Assembly: GCA_900290245.1 (NCBI GenBank)
Contig: OKRB01000001.1
Span: forward strand, 39,873-103,872
Length of the DNA stretch: 64,000 bases
Direction of reading: 5' to 3'
DNA from: Candidatus Sulfuritelmatomonas gaucii
GTDB lineage: Bacteria; Acidobacteriota; Terriglobia; Terriglobales; Acidobacteriaceae
This document shows, in pieces, positions 27,971 through 37,350 of the stretch. The notes under the pieces were generated by a model. The model was not told the DNA's origin, made no database searches, and saw only the letters and a program-made list of their open reading frames with translations. Positions within the stretch are counted from its first letter, which is position 1. Every line of letters begins with the position of its first letter. Both the position numbers and the translations under genes were made by a program.

Positions 27971-28052
27971 TCCGACCGAGCGGCATTCTTCCTCACCTCA
28001 CTTCGTTGCGCAAGCTCCTTTGTTTCAGGCAACACCGAAACGAAGGTTCCCT

Positions 28053-30500
28053 ATGCACGCAGGCGCTGTCATTTCTCGAAACGCAAAGCCAAACCCCGCA
28101 CGCCCACGAAGCCCGCTCATGGCTTTTCTCACCTTGACCATCGCACTCGGTGCGCCAGCCGTCACAATCGCTCAAGGCCAGCAGCAAACCGCGTCGAGTT
28201 CAACGACGGCTCCGCAAGACACCCAGCAAAACCCGGTTCCGAACGAGCAAAAGCCCGCCCCGGTCACCACCACCGTCATCGTTCACGGCCAAGTGCAGGA
28301 CAACTATCTGCCCGAATCCGTTACGGTGGGTACACTCACCGCTGAGAAACTTGAGGACGCGCCGCTCTCTGCCTCCGTCGTCACTCGCGATCTGCTCAAC
28401 GACCAGGTTTCGCGCCTGCTTTCTGACGTGGTAATCAACGATGCCGCCGTCGGCAACGACTACGTGCCCGTGGGCTATTACGGCGACTACCAGATTCGCG
28501 GTTTCCCTCTCGACCTGGCTACCGGGTTCGAGATCAACAGCATGACCATCGCCGGCGAGCAGGATGTTCCGCTCGAAAACAAGCAGAGCGTCGAAATCCT
28601 GCACGGACTCGCCGCGGTGGAGAGTGGCGTGGCCTCGGCCGGCGGGCTCATGGATTACGTCACCAAACGCCCGGCCAATATTCAGGATCTCGATTTCGCT
28701 ACCGATCATCGCGGAACTGCCTACGGAGCCGTCGACCTCGGCCGTCTTTTCGGCAGCCGCAAGCAAGTGGGCACGCGCGTGAATCTGGCCGGCGAGCGCA
28801 TCGTCACCTACATGAATGACACCAACGGCTGGCGCACCATGGGCGCGGGCGCGGCCGACTGGAAGCTGAATCCCGCAACCATCCTGAAGGGCGACTTCGA
28901 GTACCAGCACAAGACCGAGCGCGACGGCAGCGGCTATCAACTTCTCGGCGGCTCAACGCTACCCGACATCAACCGCATCTATCGCTCAACCATGTTGGGC
29001 GATCAGTCCTGGAGTACTCCCGACACCTACGACGCGTTCAATGCCAGCGTGCGCCTCGATCACAACTTTTCTCCGTCGTGGCTCGCCTTCGCCACCGCCG
29101 GCCTCAGCCACTCGCTCATCCAGGACAACGTCCTCTACGTCTACGGCTGTTACTACGAAACCGAGTGCAATACCGGCCCTCCTCCGGATCCATTCTTCTT
29201 CGCACCCGACGGCACCTACGATGTCTACGACTACCGCGACCCCAACGAGCTGCGCATTGACGCCGAGGCGGAGGCTCTGGTCACGGGCCACATCAAAACC
29301 GGCGCAGTCACGCACGACATCGCCGCCGGAGGCGAACTATTCATGCGCAGAGTGCAGCAGCCCGGCTTCTACACGGTCGCGAATCCATACGATCCCAGCG
29401 GCGTTGTGCAGGACGGCGCTGTCTACACCTACATCGGTTCGGCAAACATCTACCAGCCCATCGCTGCAGTGCCGCCGCCCGGCACACCGAACTCCCTTGA
29501 GCCAACGCTCGAGTCCGCCGGACCGCGCCGCCTTTGGGAGGACAGCCACCAGGCCGCGGCCATCTTGCAGGATCGCATCAATCTCCCCGGCCGTATTCAA
29601 CTCATCGCCGGCGCTCGCTACGATGCACTCCACGACCACAACTACTCCGCATACGCATCGTGCGCGGATTTCACCGATCCCTCCGCGTGCGCGCCGGACC
29701 TCACCAACAAACCCGTCTGGCTGCCGCAATTCGCGTTCACCTTCAACCCTGTCCGGAGCCTCACACTCTACACGAATTACGGCGTCATGCTTTCGCTCGG
29801 CCCGCAAGCGCCCTTTTGGACCGACAACGGCAGCCAGTTTCTCGATCCTTTCTTCACGCGCCAGTTTGAAATCGGCGCCAAGTACGAACCGGGCTCGCGC
29901 ATTCTCCTAACCGGAGCGTATTTCCACATGCGCGCGCCGTTCTTCTACCCCAAAATGCTGGTAGCCCCCGACAGCAACTATCCGGCATGCGCATTTGATC
30001 TAGCGGCGCCAGCAAATCTCTGCTTCGAATCCGAAGGCCGAGAAACCCACAACGGCGCCGATTTCAACGTTGAAGGGAAAGCCGCCAACTGGCTTCGCCT
30101 TAACGCCTCGGCCGAAGTGCTGAACGCCACATCCACCGACACCGGCACACCGTCCTTCGACAACAGGCAGGTAATCAACGTGCCTCATCTGCACACCAAT
30201 CTCTTTGCCGATCTCACGGTGCCTCGCGTCCACGGACTGCACCTGCTGCCCGGATGGGGCTACACCACGCGCAAAGAGGCCACACGCGACGACGCAGTCA
30301 GCGTGCCCGGCTACAATCTCTTCAACCTGGGAGCGCGCTACACTCCCGGCGGCGAGCAGGGCCGAGTCACCTTCCACATCTACGCCAACAACATCACCAA
30401 CAAGCGCTACTGGTCTGATACAGGGGCCAGCCTCGGCGACACGTTCGTTTGGCTCGGCGCTCCACCAACCGTGCGTCTCGACGCGCACTACACTTTTTAG
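28053..30500 (+). CDS. TonB-dependent outer-membrane receptor, THI-box regulated
   Basis: An 815-residue receptor. A signal peptide (PLMAFLTLTIALGAPAVTIAQ) is followed by a possible TonB box (TTVIVHGQ). The plug domain (about 85-215) includes NDAAVGNDYVPVGYYGDYQIRGF and VEILHGLAAVESGVASAGGLMDYVTKRP. A 22-strand-type barrel ends in a terminal aromatic residue (LDAHYTF). Start ATG 28053 follows GAAGG with six bases spacing. The TPP riboswitch upstream and the PnuC-type permease downstream imply import of thiamine or a thiamine precursor or phosphate across the outer membrane; the plug resembles siderophore receptors. Substrate is inferred from regulation and context, not from sequence identity. 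Confidence 0.9.
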   Translation: MHAGAVISRNAKPNPARPRSPLMAFLTLTIALGAPAVTIAQGQQQTASSSTTAPQDTQQNPVPNEQKPAPVTTTVIVHGQVQDNYLPESVTVGTLTAEKLEDAPLSASVVTRDLLNDQVSRLLSDVVINDAAVGNDYVPVGYYGDYQIRGFPLDLATGFEINSMTIAGEQDVPLENKQSVEILHGLAAVESGVASAGGLMDYVTKRPANIQDLDFATDHRGTAYGAVDLGRLFGSRKQVGTRVNLAGERIVTYMNDTNGWRTMGAGAADWKLNPATILKGDFEYQHKTERDGSGYQLLGGSTLPDINRIYRSTMLGDQSWSTPDTYDAFNASVRLDHNFSPSWLAFATAGLSHSLIQDNVLYVYGCYYETECNTGPPPDPFFFAPDGTYDVYDYRDPNELRIDAEAEALVTGHIKTGAVTHDIAAGGELFMRRVQQPGFYTVANPYDPSGVVQDGAVYTYIGSANIYQPIAAVPPPGTPNSLEPTLESAGPRRLWEDSHQAAAILQDRINLPGRIQLIAGARYDALHDHNYSAYASCADFTDPSACAPDLTNKPVWLPQFAFTFNPVRSLTLYTNYGVMLSLGPQAPFWTDNGSQFLDPFFTRQFEIGAKYEPGSRILLTGAYFHMRAPFFYPKMLVAPDSNYPACAFDLAAPANLCFESEGRETHNGADFNVEGKAANWLRLNASAEVLNATSTDTGTPSFDNRQVINVPHLHTNLFADLTVPRVHGLHLLPGWGYTTRKEATRDDAVSVPGYNLFNLGARYTPGGEQGRVTFHIYANNITNKRYWSDTGASLGDTFVWLGAPPTVRLDAHYTF

Positions 30501-30619
30501 CTGTCAGTTATTAGCCTTTAGCCTGCGCCGTGACAAGTTAGATCAATTCGGCATGCGCGAAAAGCATGAAGCAAGTAGCTAAAAGCTGACAGTTGAAGGC
30601 TGAAAGCTCGAATGAATCG

Positions 30620-31816
30620 ATGAGTTCACCAATCAAAGCGCACGGCATGGACGGCTCGCTGGTCCCGCCCGATTGGCCCCCGCTCACCCTAGCCGAATTG
30701 CGCGAGCTTCTCATCAACTTTCCGGCGATAGGCGAGCCAACCCGGATCCTCACCGTCAGCCCGCGACCGTTCTCCGCGGCCGGCGCTGTCGCCACACGCA
30801 ATGCTCATGGGGGTGAGGCTCGCGTTTTCATCAAGCGCCATCACCGCGCTGTCCGGGATCGCGAAGGCCTGCTCGAAGAGCACCGGTTCCTCGCGCATCT
30901 TATCGCTCATGGCGCTTCTGTTCCGCGCATCTTCGCCTCGGCATCGGGCGACACCGCCGTTCAAATCGGCGATTCCACTTACGAGGTTCACGAGATTCCC
31001 AGCGGCATCGATCTCTACGAAGGCGCGATCTCGTGGACGCCCTTTCGCACCGCTGCTCATGCTTATTCCGCAGGCCAGGCTCTCGCGCGCCTCCATCTCG
31101 CCGCGAGCGACTTTGCCTCGCCTCCTCGCGCAGTTCGCCCGCTCGTGGCCAGCTTCACCATCTTCGCTGGGCAGCAACCCGCATCAGCACTTCATCGCTA
31201 CTTCGCCGCGCGTCCATCTCTCGCCGATCACAAAGCCGTTCGCGCCTGCGCCGACCGGGCGCTTGCGATTCTGGCTCCATACCACGTCGAACTTGTGCCG
31301 CACCTGCCGGCGCTTGCCCCGCTCTGGACCCACAACGATCTGCACGCTTCCAACCTCTTCTGGAGCGACCCCGGCCCAGACGCCCGTGGAACTGCGATCA
31401 TCGACTTCGGTCTTGCCGACCGCACCAACGCTGTGCACGACATCGCCCACGCCATCGAGCGCAACATCGTTGATTGGCTCGTCCTCGTCAATCATCCCGC
31501 GAACCCTGACGGCGTTCCCATCCATCTGGACCACCTCGAAGTGCTTCTCGATGGCTACGAGTCCATCCGCCCGCTCAGCGCCGAGGAGGCCGCTGCCCTG
31601 GCGCCCATGACCGCGCTCTGCCACACTGAGTTCGCACTCTCTGAGGCCGAGTACTTTCTCGGCGTGCTGCGCTCTGAAGAGAAGGCCGTCATGGCCTATG
31701 ATGGCTGGCTGGTGGGTCACGCCCGCTGGTTCTGGAGCCGCCCCGGCTGTACGCTGCTCGATGCTTTGCGCCGCCGCGCCGACGCACCCCATTCACACGG
31801 AGCGAGCAGGCCATGA
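30620..31816 (+). CDS. APH/choline-kinase-fold phosphotransferase, possible thiamine kinase
   Basis: A 398-residue protein of the aminoglycoside phosphotransferase / ChoK-like kinase fold. It shows a nucleotide-site lysine (ARVFIKRHHR), the catalytic loop LWTHNDLHASNLFW (HxD...N) and the metal-binding GTAIIDFGLADR. All catalytic residues are present. It sits 119 bases after a riboswitch-controlled receptor and overlaps the start of a PnuC-type permease by four bases. Phosphorylating imported thiamine, or a hydroxymethylpyrimidine or thiazole precursor, would trap it in the cell. The known thiamine kinase ThiK has the same fold, so this is a reasonable but untested assignment. The 118-base gap before it contains short AGCTGACAG-type repeats. 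Confidence 0.82.
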   Translation: MSSPIKAHGMDGSLVPPDWPPLTLAELRELLINFPAIGEPTRILTVSPRPFSAAGAVATRNAHGGEARVFIKRHHRAVRDREGLLEEHRFLAHLIAHGASVPRIFASASGDTAVQIGDSTYEVHEIPSGIDLYEGAISWTPFRTAAHAYSAGQALARLHLAASDFASPPRAVRPLVASFTIFAGQQPASALHRYFAARPSLADHKAVRACADRALAILAPYHVELVPHLPALAPLWTHNDLHASNLFWSDPGPDARGTAIIDFGLADRTNAVHDIAHAIERNIVDWLVLVNHPANPDGVPIHLDHLEVLLDGYESIRPLSAEEAAALAPMTALCHTEFALSEAEYFLGVLRSEEKAVMAYDGWLVGHARWFWSRPGCTLLDALRRRADAPHSHGASRP

Positions 31817-32412
31817 CCGAAACCGCAATTGTCGCCTGGCTCGCCGCTCACGGCCTTGAGATCACCGGAGCCATCACTGCTGCGCTCGGCATCTGGCTCA
31901 CCACCCGCCGCTTGCTCATCTGTTGGCCCGTCACCCTCATTTCGATCTTTCTCTACATGGTGGTCTTCTATCGGGCTGGACTCCTATCCGACGCGCTGCT
32001 GCAAGTGTTCTTTGTGATTTTTACGTTCTATGGCTGGTGGCATTGGTGGCGCGGAATGCGCCGGGAGGGTGAGGTCCGGGTCGCTCCGCTCCGGCGATCG
32101 AGCCTCGTCGTCGCCGTCGTCCTCGGTGTTCCGGGCAGCTTCGCGCTTGGCATCCTTGCGAAGCATCTCCATGCCGCACTGCCTTACCTTGACGCCGTAC
32201 TGATGAGCTATTCGCTCGTTGCTACCTGGTGGCAGGCGCGCAAGCATATCGCCAACTGGTGGCTTTGGATCGTTGTCGACGCGGTGTACATTGGCGAGTA
32301 CATCTACAAGGATCTTTGGCCAACGGCGCTGCTCTACGCGGGCCTCGTCGGTCTCGCCATCCTTGGCCTGCGCGACTGGCGCCGCGCCCCGATGGCCGCC
32401 GCCGAAATGTAG
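31813..32412 (+). CDS. pnuT: PnuC/PnuT-family vitamin permease, probably thiamine
   Basis: A 199-residue inner-membrane protein with about seven helices. The family features are ICWPVTLISIFLYMVVFYRAGL, QVFFVIFTFYGWWHWWRG and ARKHIANWWLWIVVDAVYIGEYIYKDL. PnuC homologs take up nicotinamide riboside, riboflavin (PnuX) or thiamine (PnuT) by facilitated diffusion, with trapping by a kinase. A TPP riboswitch at the head of the operon points to PnuT. The ATG start overlaps the kinase stop by four bases, linking transport and phosphorylation. GCCGG and CCGGC arms just after the stop may act as a weak terminator. Confidence 0.88.
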   Translation: MTETAIVAWLAAHGLEITGAITAALGIWLTTRRLLICWPVTLISIFLYMVVFYRAGLLSDALLQVFFVIFTFYGWWHWWRGMRREGEVRVAPLRRSSLVVAVVLGVPGSFALGILAKHLHAALPYLDAVLMSYSLVATWWQARKHIANWWLWIVVDAVYIGEYIYKDLWPTALLYAGLVGLAILGLRDWRRAPMAAAEM

Positions 32413-32473
32413 CGCCGGTCTCCAGGCCGGCTTTGGTTGGCCTATCCTTTCCGGAAAGGGTGGGAAGCGCTGC

Positions 32474-33445
32474 CTAAGTCGCCTCCTGTACCACGTTCTT
32501 TAGCGGCTCGCCCGTCAGATAGCGCCGCAACTCATCCGCCGCTGTGCGCAGCGCGCGTGGGGTAAACTCGGGTGTCGACGCGCCCACGTGCGGCGTAATC
32601 AGCAGATTCGGACAACTCCACAGCGGATGCCCATCAGGCAACGGCTCCGGATCAGTCACATCGAGCGCGGCACGGACCTTCCCCGCGCGCAGCGCTTCCA
32701 CCAACGCATCGGTATCCACAACCGGGCCGCGCGCCGCATTCACCAGCAGCGCGCCCTGCCGCATCAGCGCAAGCTGGTGCGTGCCGATCAACCCCCGCGA
32801 TTCCGCCGTCGCCGGCAGGATGAGTACCACCACGTCGGCCTTCGGCAACAAAATGTCCAGGTCGGATACTGCGTGCACCTCCGGCTCGGTGCGCGCTCTC
32901 CGCGCCAGGCGCAGTACTTCCACCTGGAACGGCTTCAGCATCCGTTCAATCTCCTTGCCGATGGCTCCGTAACCGATCAGCAGAATTGTTTTCCCGGTCA
33001 GTTCTTCCCCCAGCACCGGTGGATACATTTCGCGCGTATCACCGTGCAGTTCGGCACATAACTTGCTCGCTTCAAACCGGCGCTTCCATACGCCTGATCG
33101 CTGTATGTCGAGATACAGAGGAAAATACTTCAGCATCGCCAGGATCGCCGACACGGTCCATTCGGCCGTGGAGACATTGTGCGCTCCGTGCGCGTTGCAG
33201 ATGGTCACATGCGGTCCCACAGTTCCGGGGATCCATTCCGTGCCGGCCATCATGGAGAGCACTAATTTCACGCCGCGCAGCCGCGGCCATGCGCGTATCG
33301 CCCGCGTCGAGTAAGGATCGGGAATCCACACGTCGATCTCGACGTCGTGCACCATCTTGTCAGACACGGGGATCAGCTCGATCCCTTCGGGGAAATCGCG
33401 AAACCAATCCTTTGACAACGTGGCTGGGTATCCGACTCGCAACAT
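32474..33445 (-). CDS. D-2-hydroxyacid dehydrogenase family protein
   Basis: 323 residues with the NAD-binding motif LLIGYGAIGKEIE (about 156-168) and the catalytic residues of the family: Arg in VNAARGPVVD, Glu in DVTDPEPLPDGHPLW and His in ITPHVGAST. It probably reduces a 2-keto acid (glyoxylate, hydroxypyruvate or a sugar-derived acid). The substrate domain is not diagnostic. It follows hisA after 108 bases on the same strand and may be transcribed with the histidine operon, but it has no role in that pathway. Phosphoglycerate dehydrogenase is unlikely because the extra ACT domain is absent. Confidence 0.88.
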   Translation of the reverse strand: MLRVGYPATLSKDWFRDFPEGIELIPVSDKMVHDVEIDVWIPDPYSTRAIRAWPRLRGVKLVLSMMAGTEWIPGTVGPHVTICNAHGAHNVSTAEWTVSAILAMLKYFPLYLDIQRSGVWKRRFEASKLCAELHGDTREMYPPVLGEELTGKTILLIGYGAIGKEIERMLKPFQVEVLRLARRARTEPEVHAVSDLDILLPKADVVVLILPATAESRGLIGTHQLALMRQGALLVNAARGPVVDTDALVEALRAGKVRAALDVTDPEPLPDGHPLWSCPNLLITPHVGASTPEFTPRALRTAADELRRYLTGEPLKNVVQEAT

Positions 33446-33553
33446 GAGCTTTTTGCCCCGACCGGCTGAACGCTCGTTGCCTTTATGCTATCCCAGCAAG
33501 TTCTCTCTGCGTGGTGCAGTTCGGAAAACGGCGACGCTTCCACTGGGCCGAAA

Positions 33554-34231
33554 TCAAACCGCGAGCATCTCAGTGTAGACCGCCATGCCCACCACTGCAT
33601 CCGCACCCAACGCGTCGAGGGCATCGACCTCCGTCTGGCTGCGGATGCCGCCCGCTACGATGAGCTGCTGCTCGGTCAGCTTGCGCAGCCGCGCCGCGGT
33701 CTCAATGGGAAAACCCTGCATCGTTCCTTCGGTGTCCACATGTGTATAGAGAAAAGCCGCGACGTAGGGCTCTAGTTGCGGAATCGCTTCGTCCGGCGTC
33801 AGCTCCACCTGCACCTTCCAACCCTTCACGGCAATGCGCCCATACTTCGTGTCGATCCCGGCCACAACGTGTTCCGCGCCCACGCTCTCTGCCATCTCCG
33901 CGGCGAAATCCGTATTCACTGTGCCTTCCGCGGAAAACAACGCCGATCCGATGATCACGCGTCTGGCACCCGCATCCAGCAACTGCCGCGCGCGCTCTAT
34001 CGTGCGAATCCCGCCGCCCGCCTGGCAGGGCAGCCGCTTGGCAATCTGCTCCACCAGCGCGGAGTTGTCGCCCTGCCGCATCGCGGCATCCAGATCGATC
34101 AATTGGACCAGTGGATACTTTGAGAACTTCTCGATCCAGTATTCGAAATCGTCAAACGCCAGCCGCAGCTTCTCGCCCTGCATAAGCTGCACAATGCGCC
34201 CGCCGAGCAAATCGATCGAGGGAATCAGCAT
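33554..34231 (-). CDS. hisA: Phosphoribosylformimino-5-aminoimidazole carboxamide ribotide isomerase (HisA)
   Basis: Fourth-step isomerase of histidine synthesis, a TIM barrel of 225 residues (slightly shorter than the usual 240-250). [16 protein letters not shown] supplies the first catalytic Asp, CQAGGGIR and IVAGGIRS form the phosphate sites, and [11 protein letters not shown] corresponds to the second catalytic region. The start overlaps the hisF end by seven bases. It is the last histidine gene of the operon. Confidence 0.92.
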   Translation of the reverse strand: MLIPSIDLLGGRIVQLMQGEKLRLAFDDFEYWIEKFSKYPLVQLIDLDAAMRQGDNSALVEQIAKRLPCQAGGGIRTIERARQLLDAGARRVIIGSALFSAEGTVNTDFAAEMAESVGAEHVVAGIDTKYGRIAVKGWKVQVELTPDEAIPQLEPYVAAFLYTHVDTEGTMQGFPIETAARLRKLTEQQLIVAGGIRSQTEVDALDALGADAVVGMAVYTEMLAV

Positions 34232-35004
34232 GGCAGCCTCACGGGAACGCCCACCTGAGCCAGTTCCTCTTTGAGCGATCGCGATGTCGAGACGCCGAAA
34301 TGAAAAATACTCGCTGCGAGCGCGGCATCGGCTCTGCCGCGCGCAAACACATCGGCAAAATGCGCCACCGTTCCCGCGCCACCCGACGCAATCACCGGAA
34401 TGCTCACCGCTTCGCTCACGGCGGCAGTTAAATCACAATCAAAGCCTGCACGCGTGCCGTCCGCATCCATTGAAGTGAGCAGGATCTCGCCTGCGCCCCG
34501 CTGCTCCGCCTCCCGCGCCCACTCCACCACGCGACGGCCCACCGGCTTGCGGCCCCCATGCACAAACACCTGTGCCTCGCGCACCGGATCAGCCGCCTGC
34601 GGGTCGCGCCGCGCGTCGATGGCAACAACGACCGCCTGCGCACCAAAGCTCGCGCCAATGGCGCTGATCAGCGCCGGGTCGGCCAGCGCCGCAGAGTTGA
34701 TGCTCACTTTATCGGCCCCTGCTTCAAACACCTGCTCCGCATCGCGCGCCGACTTGATTCCGCCGCCCACACAAAACGGCACAAACAGCTCGCGCGCGGT
34801 GCGGCGCACCGTATCGAGCAATGTCTGCCGTCCCTCGTGCGTCGCCGTAATATCCAGCAGCACAATTTCGTCCGCGCCCTCGCGAGCATGCCGCGCCGCC
34901 TGCGTCGCCGGATCGCCTGCGTCGACAAGATCGACAAACTGCACGCCTTTCACCACGCGCCCCGCGTGCACGTCCAGGCAGGCGATGATGCGCTTAGTCA
35001 GCAT
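34225..35004 (-). CDS. hisF: Imidazole glycerol phosphate synthase cyclase subunit
   Basis: 259-residue TIM barrel forming the heterodimeric synthase with His[21 protein letters not shown] contains the first catalytic Asp, [14 protein letters not shown] the second, and [11 protein letters not shown] and PVIASGGAG are phosphate loops. The start MLTKR at 35004 is preferred over an upstream codon. It overlaps the hisH end by seven bases, which fits stoichiometric coupling of the two subunits. Confidence 0.94.
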   Translation of the reverse strand: MLTKRIIACLDVHAGRVVKGVQFVDLVDAGDPATQAARHAREGADEIVLLDITATHEGRQTLLDTVRRTARELFVPFCVGGGIKSARDAEQVFEAGADKVSINSAALADPALISAIGASFGAQAVVVAIDARRDPQAADPVREAQVFVHGGRKPVGRRVVEWAREAEQRGAGEILLTSMDADGTRAGFDCDLTAAVSEAVSIPVIASGGAGTVAHFADVFARGRADAALAASIFHFGVSTSRSLKEELAQVGVPVRLPC

Positions 35005-35618
35005 GCGGTCGCCTTCGCGTCCCACGCAAGAAAATTCCGCAAAATCTTCAGCCCGGCCTCGCCTGATTTCTCCGGATGAAATTGCACCCCCATCACGTTC
35101 CCGCGCTCGACAGCTGCGGCGAACGGCTCAATATACTGTGTCACCGCAGCGGTATCCGCCGTGACCGGCCCTTTGTACGAATGCGTGAAGTACACGTACT
35201 CGCCCGGCTCAACTCCCCTCAGCAGTCGTGACCCGTTTCTCACATCCAGCGAATTCCATCCCACGTGCGGCACTTTTTCCGCGCTCTCCGCAAATCGCGT
35301 GCAGGATTCCGGAAAGATTCCAAGCCCCGGCTGCTCGGGCGCTTCCGTCGATCCCGCGTAGAGCCACTGCATTCCCACGCAGATTCCCAGGAACGGCACG
35401 CCGCGCTCAACAGCCGCGCCAATCGCACCCGTCAGCCCCGTTGCGTCGAGCCGCTGTGTCGCTGCAAAATGCCCCACGCCCGGCAACACAATCCGTTCCG
35501 CCGACTCTACAAGCGACAAATCGCCGTCCGTCACCACAGTCTCCGCCCCGAGGTGCCGCAGCGTCTTCAGCACCGACGTCAGATTGCCTGCCTTGTAATC
35601 GATGACGGTGATGCGCAT
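34998..35618 (-). CDS. hisH: Imidazole glycerol phosphate synthase glutaminase subunit
   Basis: 206-residue class I glutamine amidotransferase that passes ammonia to HisF. The nucleophile is Cys80 in LGICVGMQW, and the His-Glu pair is in GVQFHPEKS. The N-terminal [14 protein letters not shown] is typical. The ATG overlaps the hisB stop by one base (TGATG). Confidence 0.94.
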   Translation of the reverse strand: MRITVIDYKAGNLTSVLKTLRHLGAETVVTDGDLSLVESAERIVLPGVGHFAATQRLDATGLTGAIGAAVERGVPFLGICVGMQWLYAGSTEAPEQPGLGIFPESCTRFAESAEKVPHVGWNSLDVRNGSRLLRGVEPGEYVYFTHSYKGPVTADTAAVTQYIEPFAAAVERGNVMGVQFHPEKSGEAGLKILRNFLAWDAKATAC

Positions 35619-36256
35619 CAAAGCAAACCCTTTGTCGACGGCAGCATCTCGCCCAGTTGCTTATCTCTCGAACACGCCACGCGCAGCGCGCGAGCAAACG
35701 CTTTGAAAATCGCCTCAATCTTGTGATGATTCGAGCGCCCGTACATTGTCATCACGTGCACATTGGCCCGTGCGCCGCGCGCGAACCCCTCGAAAAAGTC
35801 CGTCACCAACTCCGTCTGCAGGTCGCCCACCAGCCGTGTCCGCACCTTCGTATCAACCGCAAACGCCGCGCGCCCGCTCAAGTCCACAGCAGCAACGGCG
35901 AGCGTCTCATCCATCGGCATCACAAAGTATCCCGCGCGCAGAATGCCCCGTTTCTCGCCCAGCGCTTTGTTAAATGCCTCGCCCAGCGCGATGCCCACAT
36001 CCTCCACCGTGTGGTGCTGGTCGACATCGAGATCGCCGTCGCACTTCAATTCGAGATCGAATGCGCCATGACGTGTGAAAAGCTCGAGCATGTGATCGAA
36101 AAACCGAATCCCGGTTGAAACTGTGTATTGGCCCTTTCCTTCAATGGCGAGCTCGATCTCAATGCGCGTCTCCGTCGTATTTCGCGCAATCGTTGCCACG
36201 CGCGCGTCTCGCCCGCCTGGGCGTTTGCTTTTCCTTGTGCCTCTCTTCGCAGTCAT
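35618..36256 (-). CDS. hisB: Imidazoleglycerol-phosphate dehydratase
   Basis: Single-function dehydratase of 212 residues. It has the metal-binding repeats [16 protein letters not shown] / [10 protein letters not shown] in the first half and [15 protein letters not shown] / [14 protein letters not shown] in the second. The N-terminal HAD phosphatase domain of enterobacterial HisB is absent, so histidinol phosphate must be dephosphorylated by another enzyme. The start at 36256 makes an ATGA overlap with hisC. A basic tail (about 5-20) precedes the domain. Confidence 0.93.
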   Translation of the reverse strand: MTAKRGTRKSKRPGGRDARVATIARNTTETRIEIELAIEGKGQYTVSTGIRFFDHMLELFTRHGAFDLELKCDGDLDVDQHHTVEDVGIALGEAFNKALGEKRGILRAGYFVMPMDETLAVAAVDLSGRAAFAVDTKVRTRLVGDLQTELVTDFFEGFARGARANVHVMTMYGRSNHHKIEAIFKAFARALRVACSRDKQLGEMLPSTKGLL

Positions 36257-37350
36257 CGTTTCCCGCTCTCCGCCCGCAGCACCTTGAGCGCATCGTTCAG
36301 CGCTGCAACTGCCTTCTTCATCTGCTCGCGCGTTCCAATGGTGATGCGCACACACCCATCGCAACCCGGATCACTTGACCGATCGCGCACCAGCACTCCC
36401 GCGGCGCGCATCAGCCGCACAAACTCCGCATGCTGTGTGCCAATGTCTACCAGCACGAAATTCGTGCAGCTCGGCCAGCGCCGCACTCCAGAAGCATCGA
36501 GCGTGGCTTCGAATTCGCGTCGCGCCGCCAGCACTTCGCCTACATACCAATCGAGATACTTCGTGTCCTCCAACGCCGCCGGCAGGCAAGCCAGTGCGAG
36601 CGAATTCACGCTGTACGGCGAAAGCACGCGGCGCACCCACTGCATCAGCTCCGCCGGTCCTGCGAGCAATCCCAATCGCAAACCTGCAAGACCATAAGCT
36701 TTTGAAAAAGTCCGCGCCACAACCAGGTTGGGCGCCGTGCCCGCCAGGTCCATCAGCGTTTCGCCATAGAAGTGAAAATAGGCTTCGTCCACCATCAAGA
36801 CAGCCTGCGGCGCCCGCCGTGCAAGTTCCAACAGTTGCTCTCGCGAGGCCACGGAGCCCGACGGACTGTTGGGATTGGCAATCGCAATCACTTTCGTTTG
36901 CGGTGTGATTGCCGCCATGAGCCGCTCAAATGGAAATTGCAGATCGCCAGCAGCCTGCACCGTCACCACTCGCGCATCAGTCGCCGAAGCGTAGACCTGG
37001 TACATGGTGTAGGTGGGCACCGGGAGTAGCAATTCGTCGCTCTCCTCAAGAAACGTCTCAAAGAGCACATGGATTGCTTCGTCCACTCCGTTCGTCAGTG
37101 CCACCTGTTCCGCGCGCAGCCCCAGCTTTGCCGCGACGATCGCCTCCACCGGCTCGCGCTCGGGATAGCGTGTGAGCGCTCCGGCTGAAATCTGCGCCAG
37201 CACGTCGCGCACCTTCGGCGAGCACTCCAGCGTGTTCTCGTTAAAGTCCAGCCGCAGCGCATCGCGGCTGCCGAGTGGCGGGTGATACTCCATCATCGCC
37301 TGCACCCGCGCGCGCGGCGTCGGCGTCGCGGTCGTTACGGCGTTAGCCAC
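36253..37350 (-). CDS. hisC: Histidinol-phosphate aminotransferase
   Basis: 365-residue PLP enzyme of fold type I. The Schiff-base lysine lies in [24 protein letters not shown] holds the PLP Asp and Tyr, and NPNSPSG the conserved Asn. The GTG start follows GGAGG and overlaps the hisD end by eight bases. Specificity is inferred from the operon. Confidence 0.92.
   Translation of the reverse strand: MANAVTTATPTPRARVQAMMEYHPPLGSRDALRLDFNENTLECSPKVRDVLAQISAGALTRYPEREPVEAIVAAKLGLRAEQVALTNGVDEAIHVLFETFLEESDELLLPVPTYTMYQVYASATDARVVTVQAAGDLQFPFERLMAAITPQTKVIAIANPNSPSGSVASREQLLELARRAPQAVLMVDEAYFHFYGETLMDLAGTAPNLVVARTFSKAYGLAGLRLGLLAGPAELMQWVRRVLSPYSVNSLALACLPAALEDTKYLDWYVGEVLAARREFEATLDASGVRRWPSCTNFVLVDIGTQHAEFVRLMRAAGVLVRDRSSDPGCDGCVRITIGTREQMKKAVAALNDALKVLRAESGKR

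Noticed and set aside
30501..30619. AGCTGACAG / AGCTGTCAG motifs between the receptor and kinase genes
   Set aside because: Degenerate short repeats without clear unit borders; noted only in the kinase entry.
32414..32431. GCCGGTCTCCAGGCCGGC hairpin after pnuT, similar to sequence near 57434
   Set aside because: The shared bases are few and common in GC-rich intergenic DNA; no T run, so neither a repeat family nor a firm terminator was claimed.
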